64,000 nucleotides of DNA from Eutypa lata (Eukaryota > Ascomycota > Sordariomycetes > Xylariales > Diatrypaceae), in the NCBI GenBank assembly GCA_022661535.1, contig JAKULF010000006.1, positions 2,103,001 through 2,167,000 of the forward strand, written 5' to 3'. Numbering within the stretch: the stretch's first letter is position 1; the number at the start of each line of letters is the position of its first letter. The notes under the pieces are model-generated. The model was given only the letters and a program-made list of their open reading frames with translations. It was not told where the DNA came from and did not search any database. Both the position numbers and the translations under genes were made by a program. Shown piece by piece: positions 54,296-64,000 of the stretch.

Positions 54296-57200
54296 ATGGA
54301 ACAAAAAAAAGGACTTGCCACTTCGGAGCCGGCCTCGGTCGAGGCTGAGTTGCTTGACCTAGAGCTTAACACCGGTCCGCGTGAACAAGGTCCGGCCGGG
54401 GCACAACCTCTTCCACCACGGCGGTCGCAATCTACGCTCCAATATGAATCAACATCGCGGACGTCTATGTCTTGCGCGTAAGCTGCTGTAAGGAAGCCTG
54501 ATAGTGTCATATATGCTGACTAGCTTAGGATTCGGGATATGTCCATAGAGGACTGCAGTCGGCAACGATTTATAGTATGGGCTGCTGTCAAGCGGAACAG
54601 ATCAGTTCATATGGCCCCGAGTGACCGACTTTGCTGTCCTCTTTTGCGATGCCGCGAGCGATTTGAGGACCACGAATCGATGCTACAACATTTGGTAAAG
54701 TGTCAGCACCTTTCTACCGGTGAATACGTCTGCTATGAATGTATGAAAGTCGAGAGATTCAACGATAGGAAATGCCGGTGCTGCTTAGGCCATCCTACTA
54801 AGAGAAGACGTATCGTCAATATGGCGAAGAACTTCTTTTCAAACATTGGCCACAGATCCCGCAAAGACGACGCTCGCAACGTAGATCAAGACGAACACGC
54901 AATGCCGCCACCTTACGAATCGCTACACATTCATACCCAACCGCAGCCCGATCGGCCAGAGCAGCCTCACATAGAGCTCAATGGTAGAGAGATCCTCGAA
55001 CTTGACTCCCGGCCAATGATGCCTACGGCTCAACTTGATTCTATCAACTACGAACCGGAGACAGCGCCTGATCTCGAGTCTTTGGATATGCTCAATCCTA
55101 TGCCAAATCCCACATTTGCTTCGATTGCTAGCCCACTGATGCCATGTGAGGGGCTTTCGAACAAGGACTTCACTATGTCTTCCTCAGGCCAAGCGTGCAC
55201 AGGCAACGGGAGTCGCCGGCCTTCGTTAGCTCTTGACACCCATATCGATCGTTATAGGAATGTGCCTCGAGCTAAATATTTGTCGCCAAGCTCATCACTT
55301 CGATCAACAAGAAGTGCTCAAGGTATATCTCCTGTCACTCCATGGAGTTCGAGCTCAGGCGGCACTGGATATTGGACCATGGCTTCGAGCATCGGGACTG
55401 CATTGACATCACCTGCAAGCCCTTCTAGTCCAAACGGTTACTTGTCAGCGCCCCAAGTAGAACATGCGTTCATCAACCCAAAGGATACAGAAAAATGTCT
55501 CAATCGTTCAGACGACTACATGCTTGATACATTACCCGAACTACCCGGGGACAATCCCTGTATGACACAGACTATTCCACATGGATTATCTGATCCCCTC
55601 TTGTTCTCCTTCGACCCTAAGGACAACTATTCTTGGATGTCATCTGTGGACACAACGTTATCTCTTGGTACTTCTGTTAACGTAGTATTCACCGATGACA
55701 ACCACAACTTTGAAGCTACTCTACCGGATGCACCAGCTTCTAGTTCATCAACCAGGGCCCTCATTGAGTCAACTTGGGGCGTCCTGCAGGAGCACGTGTC
55801 GTCCTCCCTGATGAAGGTCGCCCTAATTCCAGACAATCCCCTAGCCAGGCAGTTTCAAAATGAGACTGCAGCTACCGTGTTTAGCAAAGGGCTTTCAAGT
55901 CTAAGATACATGCTCGATGGGCAAAATCCACACGACCCGCTCGATTGTCTTTGTTTCGTCCACACCGTATACGCCTTTTCCCTTGTAATCCACGAAGACG
56001 ATCTAATGGACCGGTGCAATAGGCTGTTCAAGCAAGCTTTAGCTTACAGCGGCTTCCTCCTTCCGGCCTATTGTGCGATGTATTCTCAAGTTGTCAGCGC
56101 AATCTGGCAGTCAACTTCAGAGGACCAATCTCAGGAACAGACCATGCTCTCCTTGAATCGTTCTTCGAGCTTGAAGGGTAAAGGACCCGAGTATCGTATG
56201 AATAGGATGGATGCTACAGGGGTTGATCCACTTGTCGTTGTGGGACAAAACTTTCTTGACGGTGAGCTTTATTCGACCTTAAGTTATTAATATGATAGCC
56301 ATACTAAGAGCCATAGATGTCGAAACCGCGATTATCAGTGGCGGCGAACACGGCCCAGCAGAAAATATATCATCAGCACTCTGGTCTATACACATGGTCG
56401 GGCCACAGCATGACCCATCACAGACTGAAGCATTTGCAATCACCGCCAACTATATTCTTCAATTCCTCAGCCAGACCTTCCACGACTCGGATAGACTCCT
56501 CTCAAATCTTAGAGTGGTTAGTCAGAGGGTTAAGAACAATGCGATAACAAGTGTTCGTCGACTAGAGCTTGAAGTTCTACAAGCAGGCAAGGTAAGTTTA
56601 TAGTTTTCTAGGTTCCTCAACCTCACTACATCAAATATTACCGGGGCGGTATTATAAGTTGCTTTGAGGAAGAAACTAAGAGCCCCTAGAGCTGCTTTGC
56701 TCTAGTTGAAATCAACCTAGCTGATGCCTACACTGAACAGAATTCGATGAACTCTACCGACTTATTCGACGAATTCATACCACAAGTCCGAGAACTCTGC
56801 GATTCTGTCTACTCCCAACCAGGCTTCAGTCCCAGGATAACATATCACATGCTGGGGCTATCTCTCATCGAATCATTCGCCCAAAGCCTCGATAGTGAGC
56901 CGCAACGGAGGAACGTACCAGACCCGCTCGACGAATTCCTCGAGTCGCTTGACCAGACCTTTGAAGAGTCAAACGAGATGGACCAGGATTTTCTCGAAGA
57001 AATCGGCGGCCCACATCAAAATGTCCCAGGCGGCAGTACAACCGCGAATACCGATCCCTCCATGAACATCTTCGGGACACATCACGGCAGCTCTGGTTCC
57101 CAGATTGCACCTATGGGTACAGTACCATCCTATCAGTCTCGCTCTGTGCCACCGAATACCCCCTATTCCGCCAATGCCATGCCGACTTCGTCCTCCGAGC

Positions 57201-57769
57201 CACCGCCGCACAGCAACCTAAGAGCAACGCTACCAGACCAGGGAGAGGCAACATCAGCAACAACAACAGTTGACAACTCCGGAACGACTTCGATCGCCAT
57301 GGGATCTTCGTCCGCGGGGGGGTCTCCCGCTCCCATACTCGCAGCAGCAGCAGCCTCATCCTCATCCTCGAACCCAGCGACGACCGGTGCGGGTTCATCT
57401 TCCTCCTCCAAAGTCGAAGCCAACGACTGCTGCGAGGTGTGCGGCTACCGGCCCAAGGGCGACCCGCAGTGGTTCAAGGGGTCGATGGCCAAGCACAAGA
57501 AGCTGCAGCACTCGACGGGCCCCCCCATCATGTACCGGTGCCCGTTCCCCGGCTGCACGAGCGCGTACAAGAACCGCCCCGATAACCTGCGGCAGCACCA
57601 GATCGAGAAGGGCCATTTCATCGATGCTGCTGGCGGGGGTGGGGATGGTGAGGGTAGTGAGGGGACGGGAACAGGATCCGTGAATACGCCGCCCACTACT
57701 ACTACTACGACGGTGGCGACGACGTCGAAGAGGCCGAGTAAGAAGAGGAAGAAGACGAGTGCTTCTTGA
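54296..57769 (+). CDS. Large C2H2 zinc-finger protein
   Basis: Putative nuclear regulator of 1072 residues, exons 54296-54477, 54529-56261, 56317-56591 and 56741-57769. The first intron (GTAAGC...GCTGACTAGCTTAG) is convincing and adds an N-terminal exon beginning MEQKKGLATSEPASVEAELL. A degenerate Cys/His-rich pair follows (LCCPLLRCRERFEDHESMLQ with a downstream H and C, then YVCYECMKVERFNDRKCRCC). The long middle is Ser/Pro-rich and disordered, then a helical region (RALIESTWGVLQEHVSSSLM to IESFAQSLDSE). The C-terminus has two C2H2-type fingers (CCEVCGYRPKG...MAKHKKLQH and YRCPFPGCTSAYKNRPDNLR with QHQIEKGH) and a basic end, KRPSKKRKK. The layout recalls fungal C2H2 proteins of unknown targets. 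A transcription-factor role is inferred. Confidence 0.8.
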
Positions 57770-58533
57770 ATAGCTTGCACGAGAAGACACATTTGTTGGG
57801 ATGCTACACGGCTAGCTAGCTACCTAGATAGTGTTTGGCTTGGTGGCGGTGGGTAACGGTATCGAAGGCAAGGGATGGTAGGGAGAAATTTAATCGTCTA
57901 TTTATTTGTGTGGGTTTATCCTACATGGCGTTGATTGGCTGGATGGTGCTGGCGGTGATGGTTTCATGTCTACGTTATGACGAGCTCCTACAAGGGGGTT
58001 CAGGGTTTTTACACCTACCTACTTTATACACGCCGGCTGGCTCGGGAGGAGGACTTGCTTGTGATACCATTGCATACCTACTTAGACAAACACATACAAT
58101 ATATATTAATAGACATTCTCTAGGCGGCGCGAGCGCCCCGTTGGTTCCATGGATAGCGAGTTTACCTTCGTATATGGATGTGTAAGGCCTGCCAGGTCTA
58201 TTCAACCGGACACCAAATGGCTAGTGTATTGGTTATTTATTCCTGTTCACTTGTAGTACGGTAATCACTTTGCTGAAACGTTAGTAAGCGAAATGTGTCT
58301 TAAATCAAGGTTGTATTATGCGGTGATCATTACTGAAATGATCACGTATAAGCGAGTTTCCGATTCCTAGCAAAGCATCTCTTGCCCTCCTCCAATCTTC
58401 ATGCTGGGTATATCCCACTCAAGTTCTTTGGTTTCAAAATGCGAGAGAGATGATGCTGTCTTCTTTTCCTCATGAATAGGGGTCCTCTCCTGGGCCCTCA
58501 TCGGCTAAACGTGCTTGCTGGCCACGGAGATGC
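57770..58533. other. Spacer between converging genes
   Basis: No gene or notable element is seen. Confidence 0.6.
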
Positions 58534-59697
58534 TTATGTATTAAAACATAGCTCCACCGTGCCTAGCGTTGGCGCAATTCTCAAGATTGCTATTTTGGTT
58601 AAACGTATTCCATCACGCTCCCTTGCCAGATATCTTTGTTCGGGTGCATGCGGATCAAAGGGTCTATATCTTCTCAGCAACTTGAAAGGTCTACCGCACG
58701 GGTTTGGAAGGGTGTTTTTGGCGAGAGACTTACTTCTAAAACCGGTTCTGTACGCATAGAAGCAGTCTATGATCCAGTGCTCGTACTGAACAGTACCAGG
58801 CTTCGCCGCGTGTCTGAATTCGAAGTTGTTGATCTGGTACCATACCGTGTTAGCCTCTGCATAGGTTATTTCATACGGGGCGAACGAACTGACATTATCA
58901 ACGAGCTCCTCGTAATCTTTGAGCTCCCAATACCACATTGGCTCCACCTCGATGTTGGCAAGCTTGAACATGACTCGGAGGTGAGTAACGGAGTTTCCCT
59001 GGGACCAAGCATCGAGCACGTATCTGAGGACACGGCGCCAGATGTAGCCACTGCCGCCTGTGCCGTCTCCGAACGTCACCTTGAACTCGAAGTAGAGGAT
59101 ATTCCGCAGTGTCGGGGCGCTGATGAATTCGGTTATCGGTAGAGGTTGGCGGCAGCCGGGAATCCAAGGGGGGATCTTGTCTATGACGAAAGGCTGCGAA
59201 CGTAAGATCGTCAAGGCTTCTCGTGTAACCTGCTTGCAGAGGAGAAGAACCGTAGGGGTGTGGAGCTTGATCCTCATATAGTGACCAGTGCGTGTGGTTC
59301 CTCCTTCCTTCTGCTTGTAGTACGAGTCGAAGAGTTCCCGACAGGTAGGGTATTCGACGGCGTACTGATAGATCAGGTTGCGGACCTCGGGAGGGAAAGT
59401 CAGAAACGAATGGTCATTCTCGTTAGATTCTTGATGCTCGCTGGAGCTGGAGCTGGAGCTCAAGCTGCTGGAGAGAAACGAAGGTACTGGAATAAGAGCC
59501 TTTTCCTTAATTTTGTCTGTGTCTGTATCGGAATAGTTCAGAGAAGGTGCTCCTAACGCAGACGTGGGCAGAAGAGCCTCGTAGAACAGTAAAGATCGAG
59601 TAGCAGAGTCCTTAGCAGCTTTGGCGATCCTTCTACGGCCGAGGCGCTTGATCCGTTGCCACTCCAACATTTTCTTCTTACTCTCGGACCTAGCCAT
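58534..59697 (-). CDS. 2EXR-domain protein
   Basis: Single-exon protein of 387 residues. A basic N-terminus (KKKMLEWQRIKRLGRRRIAK) and a Ser run are followed by the fungal 2EXR motif FLTFPPEVRNLIYQYAVEYP (about residue 97), an F-box-related segment found in many ascomycete proteins. The next conserved segment is TVLLLCKQVTREALTILRSQ, then a beta-rich C-terminal domain. Proteins of this family are numerous and mostly uncharacterised. Substrate-adaptor roles are supposed from the F-box resemblance only. Confidence 0.8.
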   Translation of the reverse strand: MARSESKKKMLEWQRIKRLGRRRIAKAAKDSATRSLLFYEALLPTSALGAPSLNYSDTDTDKIKEKALIPVPSFLSSSLSSSSSSSEHQESNENDHSFLTFPPEVRNLIYQYAVEYPTCRELFDSYYKQKEGGTTRTGHYMRIKLHTPTVLLLCKQVTREALTILRSQPFVIDKIPPWIPGCRQPLPITEFISAPTLRNILYFEFKVTFGDGTGGSGYIWRRVLRYVLDAWSQGNSVTHLRVMFKLANIEVEPMWYWELKDYEELVDNVSSFAPYEITYAEANTVWYQINNFEFRHAAKPGTVQYEHWIIDCFYAYRTGFRSKSLAKNTLPNPCGRPFKLLRRYRPFDPHAPEQRYLARERDGIRLTKIAILRIAPTLGTVELCFNT

Positions 59698-62600
59698 TCT
59701 CGATGCATGCCCCCCCGGGTCCGAAGTGAATAGGTAGACTGCGGAGAGGATGTAGAGATGACGATGTAAAGTGAATGTAGCTCAACCTCCGAGTCGACAG
59801 CTGGGTTGATCGGTGGTCCCATCACCAAGTTGGTATCATGGGAGGGGAAAAGCCTTCAGAGTTGAGGCGGCTGTAACAGTTTCCAATGGACCATCTCCAG
59901 GAGCTAAGTAGGAAGTAGGTAGGTAATGTTAGCACTTTTTGACTTTTACCTAGGTATGAAGCAAAATCTACCTTAGATGTAGACTTGAAACCCCTTTGAT
60001 TAGAAATAAAACCCTACCTAGATACCTAAGGTTCAACGATAAGTGTATAATTCCCTACCTACATACGCACTTAAAGTAGGTACCTATAGAGGTAGAGATA
60101 GATGTCAATGAATCTAGGCTGACTGGATGTGATAACTGGTTGTGTTCACATATCAACTGTAATTGGACTTGGTTAACAGGCAGGGAGTGTCACCCCCCAC
60201 CTCCAAGGTTGGTGGTAAGTAGAGCACTTAACCTCTAGGAAGGGCAAGTTTGAAGGTATTGATTGGCAATTGCGTTTTTTCCCCTCTAGAAGGTATGAAA
60301 AGTTGCATGTGGAAGCAGCGAATTGCTCTATAAATTAATTCTACATAATGTTTTGTTATGTAGGTACGTAGTAGGAAGTATGTGTGTGTAATAATAATAA
60401 GTGACCCCTCTTCGTCTGAACTTAGAAATCCAAACAACAATAAAATTCTATCAAGGAACACATATCATCGTAAGCTTATAAGGAGGGAGAAAATGCTGTA
60501 AAACACACATTGAATGCGTACAGATAGGAATTACCTTCGTACTTATTTGTAACAATGAAGCCCAGCTGTGGAAGAGGAAAAGGGCCTGACAGAATATATG
60601 GATATATGTAGCTACCCTAAACCGTCCTCCACTGCAGCTACCTACATACATATATACATCCCCTATATTCCTACGTAAAATACATGCCTGCCTACACAGT
60701 CCTACCTACAAAGCTGCATGCATGCGGTCTATCCAAGTATCTTGCGCTGGGTTGCGATATCTGATGTACGCCATGCATTACCATCCCCTTGATTCCGGTA
60801 AAAAACGACCAGGTAACCTCTCGAATAGGATCAACCCCGCGACGGCGTAGAGCTGCACGGAATCGGAACGTGCATGCTGATACTACGGTATGATGAATAC
60901 GCTCTTGGGTACAAAGCTCATATGCTTGTGCAACTTCAATGTAAGTGGTGTGTGTAGATGTATGTACCAAGTAGATATGTAGGTATACAGGTATTTGAGC
61001 GACAAGAGGTTGTTGAGAAGGTCATTCTTAGGAGCGGGGAGTTCTTACGGCGTTGTGGGCGTTCTAGGCGTCGAGGTCTTCGGCTGCATCTAATAGGTAA
61101 CTACATACCTAGCTTAACGTCGATTATGCCTTGGAATGATTACTCACTTACTAGGTCCATAAGTATGTAGGCAGGTAAGGTAGGCATGGTATTTACCTAT
61201 AATCATTGTAATAATTACATTCTTTCTGTGCGTATTGTGTATATATAAATGTAATGTATCATTTACAATTACTTACACGCTCTTCTAAGAGGAGTTAGGT
61301 GGTTTAGGACCCTTGAACATCGTTGGTTCGCTTTGGCGTGCGTTAAGCAACCAATGTTTGGGCTGCTAGTAAAAATAGGGTTTACCTTTTAAGTTGATCA
61401 CCGTTGCATTCCTAAACATCCCCCCCCCCATGCTAATAATACCTACACACCATACACCATACACCATGCAACGGTATGCATCCTCCACAATCCACATTTG
61501 TTTCTCTGACTTCAACTTCGACTTGCATTTGATATATATTGTTGGACGCCTTCTAAGATCATGTTCTCTCTTAAGAGCTATGTTTATATATATATTAAGA
61601 TGTGTCCCTTACATAAGGAAGTGTCGATGAACCACGGAGAGTTTCTTCGAGGTTACGAATTTACGAATTTACGGGTTACCTAATATACATAAGATACCTA
61701 TTATTAGATTTACTGCTCTCAACTTACTAAACCAACTTATCTAGTGTACCTAATGTCTTGCCCTTTTCGGGAAGTGGAAACATTTTAAGCATTGGGTTAC
61801 TTACGGTAGAAGGCTCCAACATCTATTTTTGAAGAACTGGCAGATCCGGTTAAAGTAGATAGATAACATACATACACATATAAGGATGGAATAACAAGGA
61901 GGCATGTTGATGTAAACAATAGACATGCGTCTAGTAATATACATCTGTCGATTTGTTTATGTTTGTATGAATATTAGCACTACATACATGTAGGTAGGCA
62001 GACTAGCAGTCTACCTCTAGATTGCCAGAATACCTAGCCTTGCAGTGTCGATAATGCCTATTAACACGTAAAGTAGTACCTAAGGTTAGATAGGCGTTAC
62101 CGTGTTGTACCACCTCCATTTAGACCCATTTTTGGTTAAGCGTCTCTCACCCCTGGCTGGATGGAAGTTGGACCCGGACTCCGGCTAAGAGTCAGATCAC
62201 AGGGTCATAGGCACAAATGACCCCTGTAGATATGCTTTTTTTGGACGCTATTTTATCCCCAAAACCAACCAACTGTCCAGTAGGGATTTGGTACAATCCC
62301 GCAACGCCCGATTAATGGTAGCCCTGTGGTGGCCCTGCAGCAGTTGTTTGGGTGTTGGGTGTGTATTGTGTGCGTGCGTGTGTGTGTGTGTGTGTGTCCT
62401 TTTTGTATGTCTGTCAGTGTCTGTCCCTCTCTCATTTTTTCGAGAGCAGAGCCTGCCTACCTGCCTGCCTGCCTAGCTCCCACTTTTTTTTCTCTCCCTC
62501 TCTCTTCTTCAGTCCACACCCATCTGTCCCGCCTTCACTGCTTGGATAAATGGTATGGGATGATATTTTCACACCCGCCAGCCCACCATTATCCACGTAC

Positions 62601-62887
62601 CTACCTGCCTAGACCTAGCATCCACGTCCACCACATCATCTTTCATTCGCATCAACAAATCTGTCTACCCAAACGTCCAGGGTCGTCGTGGTTGACATCA
62701 CACCTTGTAAACTCTGGACTTACTTACCTAGCCCTACATACTAACAACTACCTTAACCTAGTTATCTCATCATTTACCATTTACCGTTCTTTCCCTTCGT
62801 TTATCATCCGTTTGTTCGTTCGGGATTTTTGTTACTTTTTAATCTTATTTTTTTTTTCGTCTTCTCTTTCTTTCCTCTTATTTGACC
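59698..62887. other. Long AT-rich intergenic region with simple repeats
   Basis: About 3.2 kb without a supported gene. It is dense in TAGGTA/TACCTA words, with a CACCATACACCATACACCAT run near 61447, a TG microsatellite at 62377-62397 and a strongly pyrimidine-rich stretch (62760-62887) that is probably the 5' leader of the last gene. Open frames at 62326-63003 in this stretch are low-complexity artefacts. Confidence 0.5.
62377..62397. repeat. (TG)n microsatellite
   Basis: About ten TG units, the first two interrupted by GC. Confidence 0.9.
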
Positions 62888-63340
62888 ATGTCGGCCTTGG
62901 GTCAGACTGGGTCGAATTCCCATACACATCCGGGTCTGACCTTCCCGCAAGTCAATACTCTTCGCCGAACATTTCCTCCTTCGCATACTTCGACACCTCC
63001 TAAACCCTCGTCAACACCACAACAGCATCAGTCTCCGTACCAACCTCAGCAGTATACTCCACAGCAGCCTCCTCAGGCACCGTATCCCCATCACTTATTT
63101 TCGAGTACCACCCCTTCGCCTGTTCCGAACGTCGCCAGCATCCCGAATATACCAGGCAGTACCCAGAGACATACCCCGGCACAGGCTGCTCAACATGCCC
63201 AGCACGGATCACACGCTCAGCATGCCCAGCACGCCCAGCACACTCAGCATCCACAACATCCACAACACTCGCAGCACACACAACATGCCCAACACGCGCA
63301 TGCTGCTGTTCAGGCGGCGCGACACCAGCAACAGCAGCAA

Positions 63341-63372
<32 letters not shown>

Positions 63373-64000
63373 ACAGCCTCAACCACTCCACCATCAGCGT
63401 GGTAGTCAGCAACGCCAAATGCAACAGCAGGCTGTTCCCTCTGTGGCGTATCTGCAGCAGGCCATGAACCAACCTGTTCCTCAAACTGTTCCTCAAGCTG
63501 TGTCACAGCAAGTGCCACAGCAAATAAGTCAACCGGTGCAACAGGTGCAACAGGTGCAGCAATTGCCGCAAGGACAGTCAATGCCACAGCAGGTCCAGCC
63601 GGTTTCCACTATCCAACCACAACCCGTTCAGCCGGTTCAACAGCAACAGCAGCAGGTTCGACCTAATGATAGTAATTTACTAACGCACACTCCGCCGCTG
63701 CATCCGCAAGCTCGGCCGCAAGCTCATCCCCAGGCACATCAGCAGACACACCAGCAGGTGCACTCACAAAGTCATCCACAGCCCTCAGCCCAGGTCCTCC
63801 AACAAACTCCACAATTACAACCTCAGTCGACTCCTCAGCCTCAGCACCGACCTTCTCCCGTCCATCATGAATCTCCTGCCAAGCAGCAAGAAAGTCATCA
63901 CGAGGATGATATGGATGTTGATAGCCAGACTGATCCGGCAGAGAGTGGCCATTTAACTCCTAAAATCATTGATGGTACGCCTTTTGTACCCCGGTCGCCA
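62888..64000 (+). CDS. Gln/His/Pro-rich protein, 5' part only
   Basis: The frame is open for 371 codons from the ATG at 62888 and continues past the right edge. It begins MSALGQTGSNSHTHPGLTFP. Residues about 100-140 are repeats of Gln-His-Ala/Pro/Thr (QHAQHGSHAQHAQHAQHTQH). A run of 14 Gln encoded by CAG/CAA follows, then many Gln-Gln-Val/Pro repeats. Near the edge the sequence becomes acidic (HHEDDMDVDSQTDPAE) and then more ordered (HLTPKIIDGTPFVPRSP). Composition resembles activation or phase-separating regions of transcription coactivators, but no domain is in the window, so function is left open. Overlapping frames on the other strand in 63000-63587 are shadows of the repeat. Confidence 0.75.

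Noticed and set aside
62326..63003. 225-codon frame MVALQQLFGC...
   Set aside because: Built from TG, CT and T runs in non-coding DNA and the leader of the Gln-rich gene. Composition is low-complexity, and it overlaps the better frame starting at 62888.
63000..63587. 195-codon minus-strand frame of Ala/Val repeats
   Set aside because: Shadow of the CAG/CAA and CAC repeat read on the opposite strand.

Overview
The window is nuclear DNA of a filamentous ascomycete, most likely a sordariomycete. Genes on both strands are interrupted by short GT-AG introns (about 44 to 300 bases) with CTAAC or CTGAC branch sites. The products are typically fungal: an AA9 polysaccharide monooxygenase, an NPR/HAL-type kinase, a Zn2Cys6 regulator, Svf1, Spo7 and a 2EXR protein. 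I found no rRNA, no tRNA I would defend, no CRISPR array and no intact transposon. Exon chains were built by hand from splice signals and reading phase, and each complete chain sums to a multiple of three.

Left (1-5.3 kb): a short-chain dehydrogenase and a six-exon C2H2 plus Zn2Cys6 regulator lie in tandem. Near-identical palindromes containing CGG-N4-CCG sit upstream of both, as expected of a small self-regulated metabolic module. An RNase H-fold protein carrying 22 consecutive aspartates follows.

Middle-left (5.3-25.3 kb): a dual-specificity phosphatase, the Nem1-Spo7 regulatory subunit, a probable tiny secreted protein with a 17-base exon, a CLD1/ABHD-type lipase, cysteine dioxygenase, a HIRAN-SNF2-RING (Rad5/HLTF-like) DNA repair translocase and a small secreted protein.

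Middle-right (25.3-44 kb): a serine-rich basic protein, a diverged protein-kinase-like gene, an AA9 LPMO with a long C-terminal extension, mitochondrial Hsp10 (first exon only ATG), an NPR/HAL5-type kinase, mitochondrial ribosomal protein uL11m and Svf1. The last two are divergent from a shared 560-base promoter.

Right (44-64 kb): a short, diverged cytochrome P450 behind a 14-base tandem array and beside a telomere-like repeat, a seven-exon histone H4 variant, a membrane GNAT acetyltransferase, a large C2H2 zinc-finger protein, a 2EXR protein, and the N-terminal 371 codons of a Gln/His/Pro-rich protein that runs off the right edge.

Most intergenic DNA is AT-rich with many TAGGTA/TACCTA words and simple repeats. 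The observations most worth a second look are the palindrome-linked regulator/dehydrogenase pair, the H4 variant, the P450-like gene with its array, the ATG-only exon of Hsp10 and the possible mitochondrial presequence on the CLD1-like lipase.
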